A DNA stretch of 43,624 bases from an uncultured Pelagibacteraceae bacterium (GCA_902551215.1 CACDCI010000004.1:1-43624); one strand, 5' to 3'. Shown: positions 25,944 through 34,494, counted from the first letter of the stretch. Program-made: numbers and translations. The notes: generated by a model not told the origin, from the sequence alone.

Positions 25944-26450
25944 TTAACTACAACTTTTTTTTGCAGTATTGTAAGCTTTTGTAAATCCCAATAATGAGTA
26001 ATGATCAATTGTTTGTGAACCCTCTTGATTATAACCAGAAACCATAATTCTTGATCCTTTTTTCATGGTGTTAATCATCTTTTTTTCCATTTTGTTATCA
26101 GCTAGCCATGCAAAGTTTTCTTGAACAATATCAAACTTATATTTATGTTTTCCAGACTTAGCTGTAACAGAATTTTCATTATTAAATTTATAACCTGAAG
26201 TAATATTAATTTCATTTGTAATTTTTTCATTTGGTCTAAATGATACAAACAATCTAGCTTCTCTTTTATATGATTTTGGCGATTGTAAAACAGGTTTTGA
26301 TTGAGCAAAGCAAACTAGTTTAGAATTGTTTTTTATAATCATGGTTTCCCAATCTTTAAATTTTCCAATTTTTTTAACCTCTTCAGCAATAGCTTGATTA
26401 TTAAATGTTAAAAAAAGAAGTAAAATTATGACGTATCTAATTATGGACAT
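25944..26450 (-). CDS. IalB-like secreted protein (invasion-associated locus B family)
   Basis: The 168-residue protein has a signal peptide (residues 1-22, hydrophobic IILLLFLTF core, likely cleavage after AIA). The mature part matches the IalB pattern: FKDWETM near the start, a cysteine at 47, ARLFVSFRP, MVSGYNQEGSQ-like sequence, and YSLLGFTKAYNTAKKSC with a second cysteine at 167. The two cysteines may form a disulfide in the periplasm. The name comes from Bartonella; free-living relatives have no known function. It overlaps the end of the aldo/keto reductase gene by 10 bases. Confidence 0.75.
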   Translation of the reverse strand: MSIIRYVIILLLFLTFNNQAIAEEVKKIGKFKDWETMIIKNNSKLVCFAQSKPVLQSPKSYKREARLFVSFRPNEKITNEINITSGYKFNNENSVTAKSGKHKYKFDIVQENFAWLADNKMEKKMINTMKKGSRIMVSGYNQEGSQTIDHYSLLGFTKAYNTAKKSCS

Positions 26451-27481
26451 GGGTTAGGATAAATTGTTTGAACTTCATTAATTTCTTTAATAATTTCATC
26501 AGTTAATTTTACATTTACACTTTCTATATCAGTTTTCAACTGCTCCATAGTCGTAGCACCAATAATTACGCTTGTCATAAATGCTTGGATTTCACAAAAT
26601 TTTATCGACATTTGACTCATATCAAGATTATATTTTTTACTTATTTTATAATATTTTTCTACTGCATTTTCCATATGGGGCGTGTTGTATCTATATTTCC
26701 AAAAATCCCAATCTCTTTCCATTCTAGATCCTTTTGGATATGTTTTATTTCTATATTTTCCACTTAAGTACCCACTTGCTAAAGGAGAATATGCCAGTAA
26801 GCCGATTTGTTCTCTTATTGAAATTTCTGCCAGACCAACTTCATAGGCTCTGTTTAATAAGCTGTAAGGATTTTGAATAGACATCATTCTAGGTAAATTT
26901 TCATCTTTTGAAACTTCTAGGTATTTTTTAGCACCCCATGCAGTTTCATTAGACAATCCAACATGTCTTACTTTTCCTTGATCAATAAATTTTTTAAGGT
27001 TTCCTAAAACATCTTCAAATTTATTCCAATCACCATTATCTTTATGTTCGTATCCCAATCTACCAAACATATTTGTATTTCTTTCTGGCCAATGAAGCTG
27101 ATATAAATCAATATAGTCAGTCTGAAGTCTTTTTAAACTTCCTTCTAATGCTTCGGTAATATTTTTTATATCATATTGATTACCGCCACCTCTTAAATAT
27201 GGGCGCATAGGTCCAGCTATTTTGGTAGCGAGTATAACTTTTTCTCTCTTTTTGGTTTTATTAAACCAATTTCCAATAATTATTTCTGTATGACCAAAAG
27301 TTTCTTTTTTTGGTGGAACCGAGTAAAGTTCGGCTGTATCCCAAAAATTTATTCCTTCATCTAAAGCATAATCCATTTGTTCAAAACCTTCTTCTTGAGA
27401 ATTTTGCTCACCCCAAGTCATGGTTCCCAAGCAAATAGTGCTAACATCAAGATCTGTAGTTCCTAATTTTTTATAATTCAT
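26441..27481 (-). CDS. Aldo/keto reductase (Tas-like)
   Basis: The 346-residue TIM-barrel oxidoreductase has the complete catalytic tetrad in recognisable motifs: INFWDTAELY (Asp48, Tyr53), VILATKIAG (Lys87) and DLYQLHWPER (His130). The beginning, YKKLGTTDLDVSTICLGTMTWG, is typical of the Tas/YajO branch. The C terminus has the NADPH-binding SVIIGATTMEQL. These enzymes reduce aldehydes or ketones with NADPH; the natural substrate is not predictable. The gene diverges from the Bax-inhibitor-1 gene. Confidence 0.92.
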   Translation of the reverse strand: MNYKKLGTTDLDVSTICLGTMTWGEQNSQEEGFEQMDYALDEGINFWDTAELYSVPPKKETFGHTEIIIGNWFNKTKKREKVILATKIAGPMRPYLRGGGNQYDIKNITEALEGSLKRLQTDYIDLYQLHWPERNTNMFGRLGYEHKDNGDWNKFEDVLGNLKKFIDQGKVRHVGLSNETAWGAKKYLEVSKDENLPRMMSIQNPYSLLNRAYEVGLAEISIREQIGLLAYSPLASGYLSGKYRNKTYPKGSRMERDWDFWKYRYNTPHMENAVEKYYKISKKYNLDMSQMSIKFCEIQAFMTSVIIGATTMEQLKTDIESVNVKLTDEIIKEINEVQTIYPNPCP

Positions 27482-27518
27482 GAGATTTTAAATATTTTTA
27501 AAAGCTTTTTATGATATC

Positions 27519-27547
27519 TTGAATTAATAGTAAAAGGCTATTATATT
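27519..27547 (+). promoter_or_regulatory. Promoter of the Bax-inhibitor-1 gene
   Basis: TTGAAT at 27519-27524 and TATATT at 27542-27547 are separated by exactly 17 bases. The expected start, about 27554, falls at the ATG itself (27555), which suggests a leaderless or nearly leaderless mRNA. Confidence 0.5.
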
Positions 27548-27554
27548 AAAGGTT

Positions 27555-28316
27555 ATGGAATTCAATAAACAGAATATTCTAAATAAAGTAAAAGCTGCAA
27601 CACAAACAACCGTTGTAATGGATGAAGGTTTGAGAGCCTACATGCTTAAAGTTTATAATTATATGGCAACAGGAGTTTTGCTAACAGGAATTATAGCTCT
27701 TATTTCCTTTAAAATGTCAGTTGTAACAGATTCTACTGGTTCAATAGCTGGTTTTACAAGTTTTGGTAATGCTTTGTTTTTTTCAGGATTAAAGTGGGTA
27801 GTGATGTTAGCTCCACTTGGTATAGTTTTTTATATGAGTTTTGGTATTAATAAAATGAGTGCCGGTAAAGCACAAACCGTATTTTGGCTGTTTGCAGCAC
27901 TAATGGGATTATCATTATCTTGGATTTTATTAGTTTATACTGGAGTAAGCGTTGCTAGAGTTTTTTTTATAACATCAGCAACTTTTGGAGCAATGAGTAT
28001 TTATGGTTATACAACTAAGAGAGATCTTACAAAGCTTGGATCTTTTTTAATGATGGGTTTAATAGGAATTATTATTGCCTCATTGGTAAATATTTTTCTT
28101 AAATCATCAATGATGTATTTTGTTATTTCAATTTTGGGTGTACTTATTTTTGTTGGTTTAACAGCTTATGATACTCAAAAAATTAAGAATATGTATGTGG
28201 CATCTGACAGTGGAGAAATAATTGGAAAAAAAGCTGTCATGGGTGCTTTAACTCTCTATTTAGACTTTATTAATCTATTTATAATGCTTTTGAGACTTTT
28301 TGGTCAAAGAAGATAA
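27555..28316 (+). CDS. Bax inhibitor-1/YccA family membrane protein
   Basis: The 253-residue protein has seven hydrophobic segments after a soluble N terminus of about 35 residues. Family signatures include YNYMATGVLLTGIIALI, MSAGKAQTVFWLFAALMG and the C-terminal LIFVGLTAYDTQKIKNMY with LYLDFINLFIMLLRLFG. The YDTQ stretch holds the conserved acidic position of the BI-1 pore. Bacterial members are pH-sensitive leak channels or modulators of the FtsH protease. It ends 1 base from the convergent DUF2794 gene. Confidence 0.93.
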   Translation: MEFNKQNILNKVKAATQTTVVMDEGLRAYMLKVYNYMATGVLLTGIIALISFKMSVVTDSTGSIAGFTSFGNALFFSGLKWVVMLAPLGIVFYMSFGINKMSAGKAQTVFWLFAALMGLSLSWILLVYTGVSVARVFFITSATFGAMSIYGYTTKRDLTKLGSFLMMGLIGIIIASLVNIFLKSSMMYFVISILGVLIFVGLTAYDTQKIKNMYVASDSGEIIGKKAVMGALTLYLDFINLFIMLLRLFGQRR

Positions 28317-28317
28317 T

Positions 28318-28662
28318 TTATCCAGCTAGTTTTTTCCAATTAGTATTTTTTAACATTTTATCTAAATCATTTGAATTTTTTAAAATTTTACCTTTAGAGT
28401 CCGTAACTAAATATTTTAAATTGTTGTTGCTAGGCCTAAAGTTTTTACAAATTTTGTACATAGCATTTTCAGTTGCATTTTTAAAAACACTAAAACCAAC
28501 TTGTCGATTTGATATTGTTAAACCATAGTCTTTCCAAGATCCTTTGGATACCATTTGGGCGTATAAATTTAATATAATTTTTAATTCATCTTTCTCAAAA
28601 AAATATTTTTCATCGATATTTTTTGATGAATTATTAATTACTAACTTTAAATTTTTATTCAT
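28318..28662 (-). CDS. DUF2794 family protein
   Basis: The 114-residue protein matches the alphaproteobacterial DUF2794 family through FFEKDELKIILNLYAQMVSK (in part) and GSWKDYGLTISNRQVGFSVF, then an AMYKICKN segment. No signal peptide or membrane helix is seen and the function is unknown. Its start overlaps the end of the yciB gene by 8 bases, so the two are coupled. Confidence 0.8.
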   Translation of the reverse strand: MNKNLKLVINNSSKNIDEKYFFEKDELKIILNLYAQMVSKGSWKDYGLTISNRQVGFSVFKNATENAMYKICKNFRPSNNNLKYLVTDSKGKILKNSNDLDKMLKNTNWKKLAG

Positions 28663-29209
28663 TAGTTTTATATTTATTTATTAAGGGTATTTGAAAAGCA
28701 GTAAAAATAAAAGTTATTGGTAATATGCCCCATACTTTAAAATTAACCCAAAATTCTTCTGATTGAGTTCTCCATATAATTTCATTTAAAAAAGCCAATG
28801 CAAAGAAAAAATAAATCCATCTCTTATTTAACAATTCCCATCCCTGATCATTTAATGGAACTGATTTTCCCATTAATTTTTTTAGAACAGGTTCGCTAGT
28901 AAAATATTTTCCAAATATAAGTGCACAACCAAATAAAATATTTATTATTGTTGGTTTAATATAAATGAAAACAGGGTTATCAAAATATATTGTTAGTCCT
29001 CCAAAGACAGTAATTAATATTCCACTTAATAAAGGAACTTTTGGAATTTTTTTTTCTAAAAACCATATTATTGCTATTGAAATAATTGTTGCGACTATAA
29101 ACGGAGGTATCGCTATTTTTAAATCTTTAACTCCTTCATCATAATAATACCAAAAAAAGATAACTAAAGGACCAAAATCTGTAATAAGTTTAATAAAAGA
29201 TTTATTCAC
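28655..29209 (-). CDS. yciB: Inner-membrane septation protein (YciB/IspZ family)
   Basis: The 184-residue protein has five or six hydrophobic helices. Family motifs are FIKLITDFGPLVIFFWYYY at the N terminus, TVFGGLTIYFDNPVFIYIKP in the middle, and LNKRWIYFFFALAFLNEIIW with FWVNFKVWGILP near the end. YciB (IspZ) is an inner-membrane protein linked to cell division and envelope integrity. It diverges from hspQ over 83 bases. Confidence 0.93.
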   Translation of the reverse strand: MNKSFIKLITDFGPLVIFFWYYYDEGVKDLKIAIPPFIVATIISIAIIWFLEKKIPKVPLLSGILITVFGGLTIYFDNPVFIYIKPTIINILFGCALIFGKYFTSEPVLKKLMGKSVPLNDQGWELLNKRWIYFFFALAFLNEIIWRTQSEEFWVNFKVWGILPITFIFTAFQIPLINKYKTNE

Positions 29210-29292
29210 TAATAAAGATATTAACAGATTAAAAAAAATTTAATATTTTTTTTATTGATTTTTTTTTTAAAAGATCCATATTAAAATTATTA

Positions 29293-29613
29293 ATGAGCAT
29301 TCAAAAAGCAAAATTCTCAATTGGTGATATTGTGAGACATAAACACTTCGACTTTAGAGGAGTTATTTACGATGTTGATTTTGAGTTTAATAACTCAGAA
29401 GAATGGTATCAGTCTATTCCAAAAAATGTTCGTCCAAAAAAAGATCAGCCTTTTTATCATTTACTTGCTGAAAATGATGAAATTACATATGAGGCTTATG
29501 TATCTGAACAAAATTTATTAACAGATGATTCTGAAGAACCTATAAAACATCCTTTAATTAATGAAATTTTTTCTGGGAAAAAAGGATCCAGTTATTTTAA
29601 GCCTTCAAATTAA
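29293..29613 (+). CDS. hspQ: Heat shock protein HspQ (YccV family)
   Basis: The 106-residue protein matches HspQ along its length: AKFSIGDIVRHKHFDFRGV, DQPFYHLLAENDEITYEAYV and SEQNLL. HspQ binds hemimethylated DNA in vitro and acts as a specificity factor for the Lon protease. Possible promoter boxes upstream are TTGATT at 29255-29260 and a TATTAA around 29279-29284, but the poly-T context makes this weak. It stands alone between yciB and the ccm operon. Confidence 0.93.
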   Translation: MSIQKAKFSIGDIVRHKHFDFRGVIYDVDFEFNNSEEWYQSIPKNVRPKKDQPFYHLLAENDEITYEAYVSEQNLLTDDSEEPIKHPLINEIFSGKKGSSYFKPSN

Positions 29614-29647
29614 ACTCGTCATTTTTTAAACACAATTAGTTCAAAAC

Positions 29648-29676
29648 TTAGACATATGATCTTGTTACATTAAAAT
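29648..29676 (+). promoter_or_regulatory. Candidate promoter for the hairpin RNA / ccm operon
   Basis: TTAGAC at 29648-29653 and TAAAAT at 29671-29676 are 17 bases apart. The predicted start, about 29683, coincides with the base of the 15-bp stem at 29681-29738. Each box differs from consensus by a few bases, so support comes mainly from spacing and from the match with the hairpin. Confidence 0.4.
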
Positions 29677-29680
29677 ATAT

Positions 29681-29738
29681 TCTGATCAAGGATGCATAAC
29701 ATTCCCTTATATTATCTCCCTCAGCATTCTTGATCGGA
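29681..29738 (+). ncRNA. Candidate small structured RNA or 5' leader with a long hairpin
   Basis: TCTGATCAAGGATGC (29681-29695) pairs with GCATTCTTGATCGGA (29724-29738) over 15 consecutive positions, including two G-U pairs. It encloses a 28-base loop rich in C and T (TTCCCTT, TCTCCCTC). No T tract follows directly, so it is not a standard terminator on the plus strand. The 3' flank to 29767 is A-rich and then has another TTCTCCC. It lies 54 bases before ccmC. It does not show the conserved parts of SRP RNA, and the single uninterrupted stem with a 28-base loop does not look like 6S RNA. Confidence 0.5.
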
Positions 29739-29791
29739 TAAGAATAAAAAAATAATTAAGTTCTCCCATTTTTATTATATATAATGTTGTG

Positions 29792-30499
29792 ATGTTAAAT
29801 TTTTTAGAGCCTAATAAAATATTTGTAATTACTTCTAAAGCACCCAAATATGTTTTTTTTTTATTTATAATTGTTCTTTCCATTGGTTTAACTGAAGCAC
29901 TTTTTTTATCACCAGAAGACTATAAACAAAGTCATTCGGTAAGAATTATGTACGTTCATGTTCCTTCAGCATGGATATCACTTGGAATATTTTCAATAAT
30001 TGCTTTTCTATCCATATTTAGTTTTATTTTTAAAAATAAAAATTTTCCTTTAATATCTAAAAGTTTAGCACCATCAGGTTTTGTATTTAATATAATTGCA
30101 TTAGTCACTGGAGCTATATGGGGAAAACCTACTTGGGGAACATGGTGGGCTTGGGATGCAAGAATTACATCAATGTTAATTTTAGCATTATTTTATTCTA
30201 TGTATTTATTATCTTGGAAAATTTTTAAAAATGATGAAAAAGCTGGAAAAGTATCATCGGTCATTGCAATTTTAGGAGTTGTTAATGTTCCTATAATAAA
30301 ATTTTCTGTAGATTGGTGGTCAACTTTACACCAGAGTTCATCGGTAAAAATTTTGTCAACAACAACAATACATACATCTATGCTGATTCCCTTGGCTATT
30401 ATGACTGCGGCATTTACACTATTTTCAATATTAATTTTTTTAATGAAATATAATACGGAACTGATAAAGATTAAAAATAAAGGATTAGATAGATTATGA
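29792..30499 (+). CDS. ccmC: Haem exporter permease CcmC
   Basis: The 235-residue membrane protein has six helices and the tryptophan-rich WWD signature GKPTWGTWWAWDARITSMLI. The haem-liganding histidine region VPSAWISLG follows YVHVPSA, and WWSTLHQSSSV holds the second conserved histidine. CcmC handles haem and loads it onto CcmE at the periplasmic face. A GTG lies one codon upstream (29789), but the ATG is preferred. It opens the ccmC-D-E-F-G-H run; ccmA, ccmB and ccmI are not in this window. Confidence 0.95.
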   Translation: MLNFLEPNKIFVITSKAPKYVFFLFIIVLSIGLTEALFLSPEDYKQSHSVRIMYVHVPSAWISLGIFSIIAFLSIFSFIFKNKNFPLISKSLAPSGFVFNIIALVTGAIWGKPTWGTWWAWDARITSMLILALFYSMYLLSWKIFKNDEKAGKVSSVIAILGVVNVPIIKFSVDWWSTLHQSSSVKILSTTTIHTSMLIPLAIMTAAFTLFSILIFLMKYNTELIKIKNKGLDRL

Positions 30500-30729
30500 T
30501 AAATGAAATATTTTTAATGAATGGATATGGGATCTATGTATGGTCTGCATTTTCTTTTACACTGATGAGTTTTGGATCTTTATTTTTTATAACTAAATTA
30601 CAATTTTTAAAAGAAAGAAGAAAATTTGTTCAAAAATTTGGTTTATTAAATGGCAAAGCAATAAGAGTCGCAAAATCACAAAAGATTAACAAAGAAATAT
30701 TAGAAGGTGTTTTAAGCTCTAAAATTTAA
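30496..30729 (+). CDS. ccmD: Haem exporter protein CcmD
   Basis: The 77-residue protein has one membrane helix near the N terminus in the CcmD pattern GYGIYVWSAFSFTLMSFGSL, followed by a charged cytoplasmic tail beginning KLQFLKERRKF. CcmD helps release holo-CcmE from the CcmABC complex. The start overlaps the end of ccmC by ATGA. The tail is somewhat longer than in many CcmD proteins. Confidence 0.85.
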   Translation: MINEIFLMNGYGIYVWSAFSFTLMSFGSLFFITKLQFLKERRKFVQKFGLLNGKAIRVAKSQKINKEILEGVLSSKI

Positions 30730-30741
30730 CTTCTTCAACCT

Positions 30742-31161
30742 ATGTATGGTAAAAAAGTTAAATTAAGAATATTGTTTCTATTTTTGTTATTTGCTACTAT
30801 AATTTTATCAGTTTATTTAATTTTAAAATCCCTTGAAGAAAACGTTGTTTATTTTATTTCGCCTACAGAAATTAAAAATTTAACTGAAATAAATTCAGAT
30901 AAAATTAGAATTGGTGGAATGGTAAAAAATAAATCAATTAAAATTAAATCAAATAAAATTAATTTTATAATTACTGATTTTAAAAATGAAATTAATGTAA
31001 GTTATTCAGGTTCAGTTCCGAATTTGTTTGCCGAAGGAAAAGGTGTTGTGGCCGAAGGATACTTAAAAGATAGAAATTATTTTAATGCAGTAAAAATTTT
31101 AGCGAAACATGATGAAAATTATATGCCGCCAGAAATTAAAGAAGCTTTAGGGGAGGAATAA
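30742..31161 (+). CDS. ccmE: Cytochrome c-type biogenesis haem chaperone CcmE
   Basis: The 139-residue protein has an N-terminal membrane anchor (about residues 8-28), an OB-fold with [11 protein letters not shown], and the signature [13 protein letters not shown]. His123 there is the residue that binds haem covalently, and Tyr127 is the axial ligand. It receives haem from CcmC and hands it to CcmF in the periplasm. Confidence 0.96.
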   Translation: MYGKKVKLRILFLFLLFATIILSVYLILKSLEENVVYFISPTEIKNLTEINSDKIRIGGMVKNKSIKIKSNKINFIITDFKNEINVSYSGSVPNLFAEGKGVVAEGYLKDRNYFNAVKILAKHDENYMPPEIKEALGEE

Positions 31162-31162
31162 A

Positions 31163-33049
31163 TTGTTAGCTCATCAAATTGGACATTATTCTTTAATTTT
31201 AGGATTTTTTTTTTCAATACTAATTATTCCAATATCCATTAAAAATTTTAATAAAAAAAATAAAATTATTGATAATAAAATTTTTTCAATATCTTTTTTT
31301 CAATTTTTTTTTGTATTAGTTAGTTTTTTTGGTTTAATTCTATCATTTGTTAATTCTGACTTTGGTAATGAAACAGTTTTTAATAATTCTCATACTACAA
31401 AACCTTTATTTTATAAAATTTCTGGAACGTGGGGAAATCATGAGGGAAGTTTATTACTTTGGCTGTTAGTTTTAACTCTTTTTATTTTTATATTTTTAAT
31501 TAAATCAAATAACCAACCCAAAAAATATAGAATTTTAACATTACTTTTTCAACAAGTGATTATAATTGGATTTTTTTTATTTCTTTTAAAAACATCAAAT
31601 CCTTTTAATTATTTATTTCCGACACCAAAAGAAGGATTAGGACTTAATCCAATATTACAAGATCCTGCGTTAGCTATTCACCCACCTATTTTATATTTAG
31701 GTTATGTGGGTTCTTCTATAATATTTTCTTCGTCTCTTGCAGCAGTTGTTGCAAAACATATTTCTACAGTTTGGGCCAAACATATTAAATTTTGGATATT
31801 AGTCTCATGGATATTTTTAACTTTTGGAATTATGCTTGGTTCAATTTGGGCTTATTATGAACTTGGTTGGGGTGGATTTTGGTTTTGGGATCCTGTTGAA
31901 AATGTTTCTTTAATGCCGTGGTTTTGTTTAACAGCATTGTTGCACTGTATTTTGGTTTTAGAAAAAAGATCAACACTTAGCTCTTGGACCATAATCTTAT
32001 CTATAGCAACATTCATGCTAAGTATGTCCGGAACTTTTTTAGTTAGGTCTGGCATACTTAATTCTGTTCATACATTTGCAAATGATCCTGAAAGGGGAAT
32101 ATTTATTTTAATTTTTTTATTTATTTTAATTTTATTTTCACTCATAATTTTTTTTCTATTTCATAAAGAAAAGGATCAAAAAATTGTTAAAATCAATTGG
32201 TCAAGTAAAGAAGCATCAATTTTATTTAATAATTGGTTTTTGATGTATTTTTTATCTGTTGTATTAATTGGAACAGTCTACCCAATTTTTTTGGATGTTT
32301 TATCTAGTGAAAAAATTTCAGTCGGTCCTCCTTTTTATTACAAGCTAATAATTCCTTTTTTAATTCCTTTTTTATTTTTTATGTCAATTGGACCAAATTT
32401 AAATTGGATTAAGTCCGAAATTAAAAAAATAAAAACACAAATAGTTTTATCATTTGTAATTTCTTTATTAATATCATTTGTAATTTTAAACCAAATTGGT
32501 TTTGTAGGTTTAATTAATAGTGTTTTAATTTTAGTAACTTTTTATTTATTTTTTATAACCATTAAAGATTTCTTTTTGAAAAAATTTAAAAATTATTCTC
32601 AAATTTTTTCTCATTTTGGTTTTAGTTTGCTTATTTTGAGTATTTTATTTAATAGCATTCTTTCAAGTGAAAAAACAATAAATTTAAAAGTTGGAGAAGA
32701 ATTTAGTTTTAGGGAGGAAACTATTTTTTTTGAATCAATAGAAAGCATTAAAAATGAAAATTATAAGTCAATTATTGGCAATTTTAAAATTAAAGATAAA
32801 CAAAATAATTTCTTACAATTAAAACCTGAACTAAGAATTTATAATCAACCTGTAATGATCACGAGCGAAGCAGACATCAAAACTACTTTATATTATGATA
32901 AATTTTTAGTTATGAATTTAGTCAAAGACTATGAATATTTTAATGTGAGATATCAAGTTAAAGCATTTATGATTTGGATTTGGATTTCAATAGTAATATT
33001 AGTTATAGGAGGTTTTCTTAGTTTATTTCAAAGATCATATGAAAAATAA
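31163..33049 (+). CDS. ccmF: Haem lyase subunit CcmF
   Basis: The 628-residue protein has about 15 membrane helices. It carries GTWGNHEGSLLLW near the N terminus, DPALAIHPPILYLGYVG, and the WWD domain WAYYELGWGGFWFWDPVENV. Together with CcmH it attaches haem to apocytochrome c. The start codon is TTG at 31163, one base after the ccmE stop, supported by a strong GGGGAGGAA ribosome binding site at 31151-31158. It overlaps ccmG by 11 bases. Confidence 0.96.
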   Translation: MLAHQIGHYSLILGFFFSILIIPISIKNFNKKNKIIDNKIFSISFFQFFFVLVSFFGLILSFVNSDFGNETVFNNSHTTKPLFYKISGTWGNHEGSLLLWLLVLTLFIFIFLIKSNNQPKKYRILTLLFQQVIIIGFFLFLLKTSNPFNYLFPTPKEGLGLNPILQDPALAIHPPILYLGYVGSSIIFSSSLAAVVAKHISTVWAKHIKFWILVSWIFLTFGIMLGSIWAYYELGWGGFWFWDPVENVSLMPWFCLTALLHCILVLEKRSTLSSWTIILSIATFMLSMSGTFLVRSGILNSVHTFANDPERGIFILIFLFILILFSLIIFFLFHKEKDQKIVKINWSSKEASILFNNWFLMYFLSVVLIGTVYPIFLDVLSSEKISVGPPFYYKLIIPFLIPFLFFMSIGPNLNWIKSEIKKIKTQIVLSFVISLLISFVILNQIGFVGLINSVLILVTFYLFFITIKDFFLKKFKNYSQIFSHFGFSLLILSILFNSILSSEKTINLKVGEEFSFREETIFFESIESIKNENYKSIIGNFKIKDKQNNFLQLKPELRIYNQPVMITSEADIKTTLYYDKFLVMNLVKDYEYFNVRYQVKAFMIWIWISIVILVIGGFLSLFQRSYEK

Positions 33050-33560
33050 AATTATATTAAGTGTACTGGTATTATTTTTTACTTTTTGTTTTATTGTTTT
33101 ATATAAAGGTTTAAATAATTCTAATATATATGTTCCAGAAACAAAAATTGAAAAAACTTTAATAAAATTTAATTCAACAGATTTTTATTCAGGAAATAAA
33201 ATTTCTTCTGACCAAATATTTGTTGGTAGCGAATATTATGTCTTAAATATATGGGCATCCTGGTGTGTTCCTTGCAGACAAGAACATCCAAAATTAATAA
33301 AACTTAGCAAAAACAAATCTATAAAGCTAATTGGCTTAAATTATAGAGATAATCCTAAAAACGCTAAAAAGTTTCTTAATGAATTTGGTGATCCTTATTT
33401 TATGATTATAAAAGATAGCAAAGGAATGATATCCGTTGATTTAGCTGCAATTGGTGTTCCAGAAACATTTATAATCAATAAAGATAAAAAAATTATAAAA
33501 AGATTTTTAGGATCTTTAAACGAAAAATCACTTAATGAAATAAATTTAATTACAAAATGA
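33039..33560 (+). CDS. ccmG: Thiol:disulfide interchange protein CcmG/DsbE
   Basis: The 173-residue protein has an N-terminal membrane anchor (about residues 4-22) and a periplasmic thioredoxin fold. The active site WCVPC (Cys76, Cys79) is in NIWASWCVPCRQEHP, and GVPETFII gives the cis-proline loop. It keeps apocytochrome CXXCH cysteines reduced for haem attachment. It overlaps ccmF and has a 4-base overlap with ccmH. Confidence 0.95.
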   Translation: MKNKIILSVLVLFFTFCFIVLYKGLNNSNIYVPETKIEKTLIKFNSTDFYSGNKISSDQIFVGSEYYVLNIWASWCVPCRQEHPKLIKLSKNKSIKLIGLNYRDNPKNAKKFLNEFGDPYFMIIKDSKGMISVDLAAIGVPETFIINKDKKIIKRFLGSLNEKSLNEINLITK

Positions 33561-33928
33561 AACTATCAGCTTTTTTATTAATTATTTTGATAATTTTTAA
33601 TTTTACTAATCTTAATTCAGAAGAAAATAATGATAAAATAAAAAATAAAATTTCAAAAAATATTCGCTGTTTGATTTGTCAAGGACAGTCTGTTTATGAT
33701 TCTGAATCTGATTTTGCAGTAAGTATAAAATTGATTATTGATAAAAAACTTAATGAAGGATTAAATGAGAATGAAATTTATGATTTTTTAAAAAAACAAT
33801 ATGGAGAGTGGATTACTTATGATCCTGAATTTAATAAAAAAACGTTTATTTTGTGGATATTGCCGATCTTGTTATTTTTTATTGGAGGTGCAATAATACT
33901 TAGAAAATTTATAGTTCAAAAACTATGA
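33557..33928 (+). CDS. ccmH: Cytochrome c-type biogenesis protein CcmH (CcmL-type)
   Basis: The 123-residue protein has a signal sequence, then the thiol motif NIRCLICQGQSVYDSES (Cys38, Cys41), KQYGEWITYDPEF, and a C-terminal membrane helix FILWILPILLFFIGGAII. It is the short CcmH form without the TPR half; no CcmI gene follows. It reduces apocytochrome c alongside CcmG. It overlaps the next gene by ATGA. Confidence 0.94.
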   Translation: MKLSAFLLIILIIFNFTNLNSEENNDKIKNKISKNIRCLICQGQSVYDSESDFAVSIKLIIDKKLNEGLNENEIYDFLKKQYGEWITYDPEFNKKTFILWILPILLFFIGGAIILRKFIVQKL

Positions 33929-34485
33929 CTATAATGTATAAAAGCCATAATTTTAATTTTATGAAATTAAATATATTTATAAAAAAATTTATTTTTGTTG
34001 TAGTTCTTTGTTTTTTTTTCTTACCAGTTAATAGCGAAGAAAAAAAAATATCTAGGGATGAACATAAATTTAATTTTTATTCTGGTATTTTTGATTTTAG
34101 TGATGATGGAAAAAGAGCTACAATATTTGGCCTTGAACACCAAAATGAAAATCTTTTTAGAGATAGTTTTTTAGGAACACTTTCTCCAGTAACTGGAGCT
34201 TTAATTACGGCCGATAATGCAGCTTATATTTATACAGGAGTGCAAGCTCAGTATAAAATTGGAAAAATTAATTTAACACCAAGTTTTACCCCAGGACTTT
34301 ATAGCGAAGGTGATGGTAAAGATTTGGGTCACATAGTGGAATTTAAAAGTGAAATTCAATTATCAGTAGATTTATTAAAAAATAGCCATCTAGGTTTTTC
34401 TTATAATCATATATCCAATGCAAGTTTGGGTGACAAAAATCCAGGTGCAAACAGTTATATGTTTAATTTTTTTAAAAATTTTTAA
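33925..34485 (+). CDS. PagL-like lipid A 3-O-deacylase family outer-membrane protein
   Basis: The 186-residue protein has a signal peptide. The hydrophobic core KKFIFVVVLCFFFLPVNS ends near residue 38, and the signal would be more typical if translation began at the inner ATG (33961) rather than at the ATGA overlap chosen here. The mature part is beta-barrel-like, and the last strands carry SYNHISNASLGDKNPGANSY. His162-x-Ser164 match the PagL catalytic His and Ser. At the PagL Glu position the residue is Asn176. PagL removes a 3-hydroxyacyl chain from lipid A. The link to the ccm operon seems to be by position only. Confidence 0.75.
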   Translation: MTIMYKSHNFNFMKLNIFIKKFIFVVVLCFFFLPVNSEEKKISRDEHKFNFYSGIFDFSDDGKRATIFGLEHQNENLFRDSFLGTLSPVTGALITADNAAYIYTGVQAQYKIGKINLTPSFTPGLYSEGDGKDLGHIVEFKSEIQLSVDLLKNSHLGFSYNHISNASLGDKNPGANSYMFNFFKNF

Positions 34486-34494
34486 TTTAAATTA

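Noticed and set aside
29681-29738. 6S RNA, SRP RNA or a standard terminator
   Set aside because: The SRP tetraloop core is not visible, one uninterrupted stem with a 28-base loop does not look like 6S, and no T tract follows the stem.
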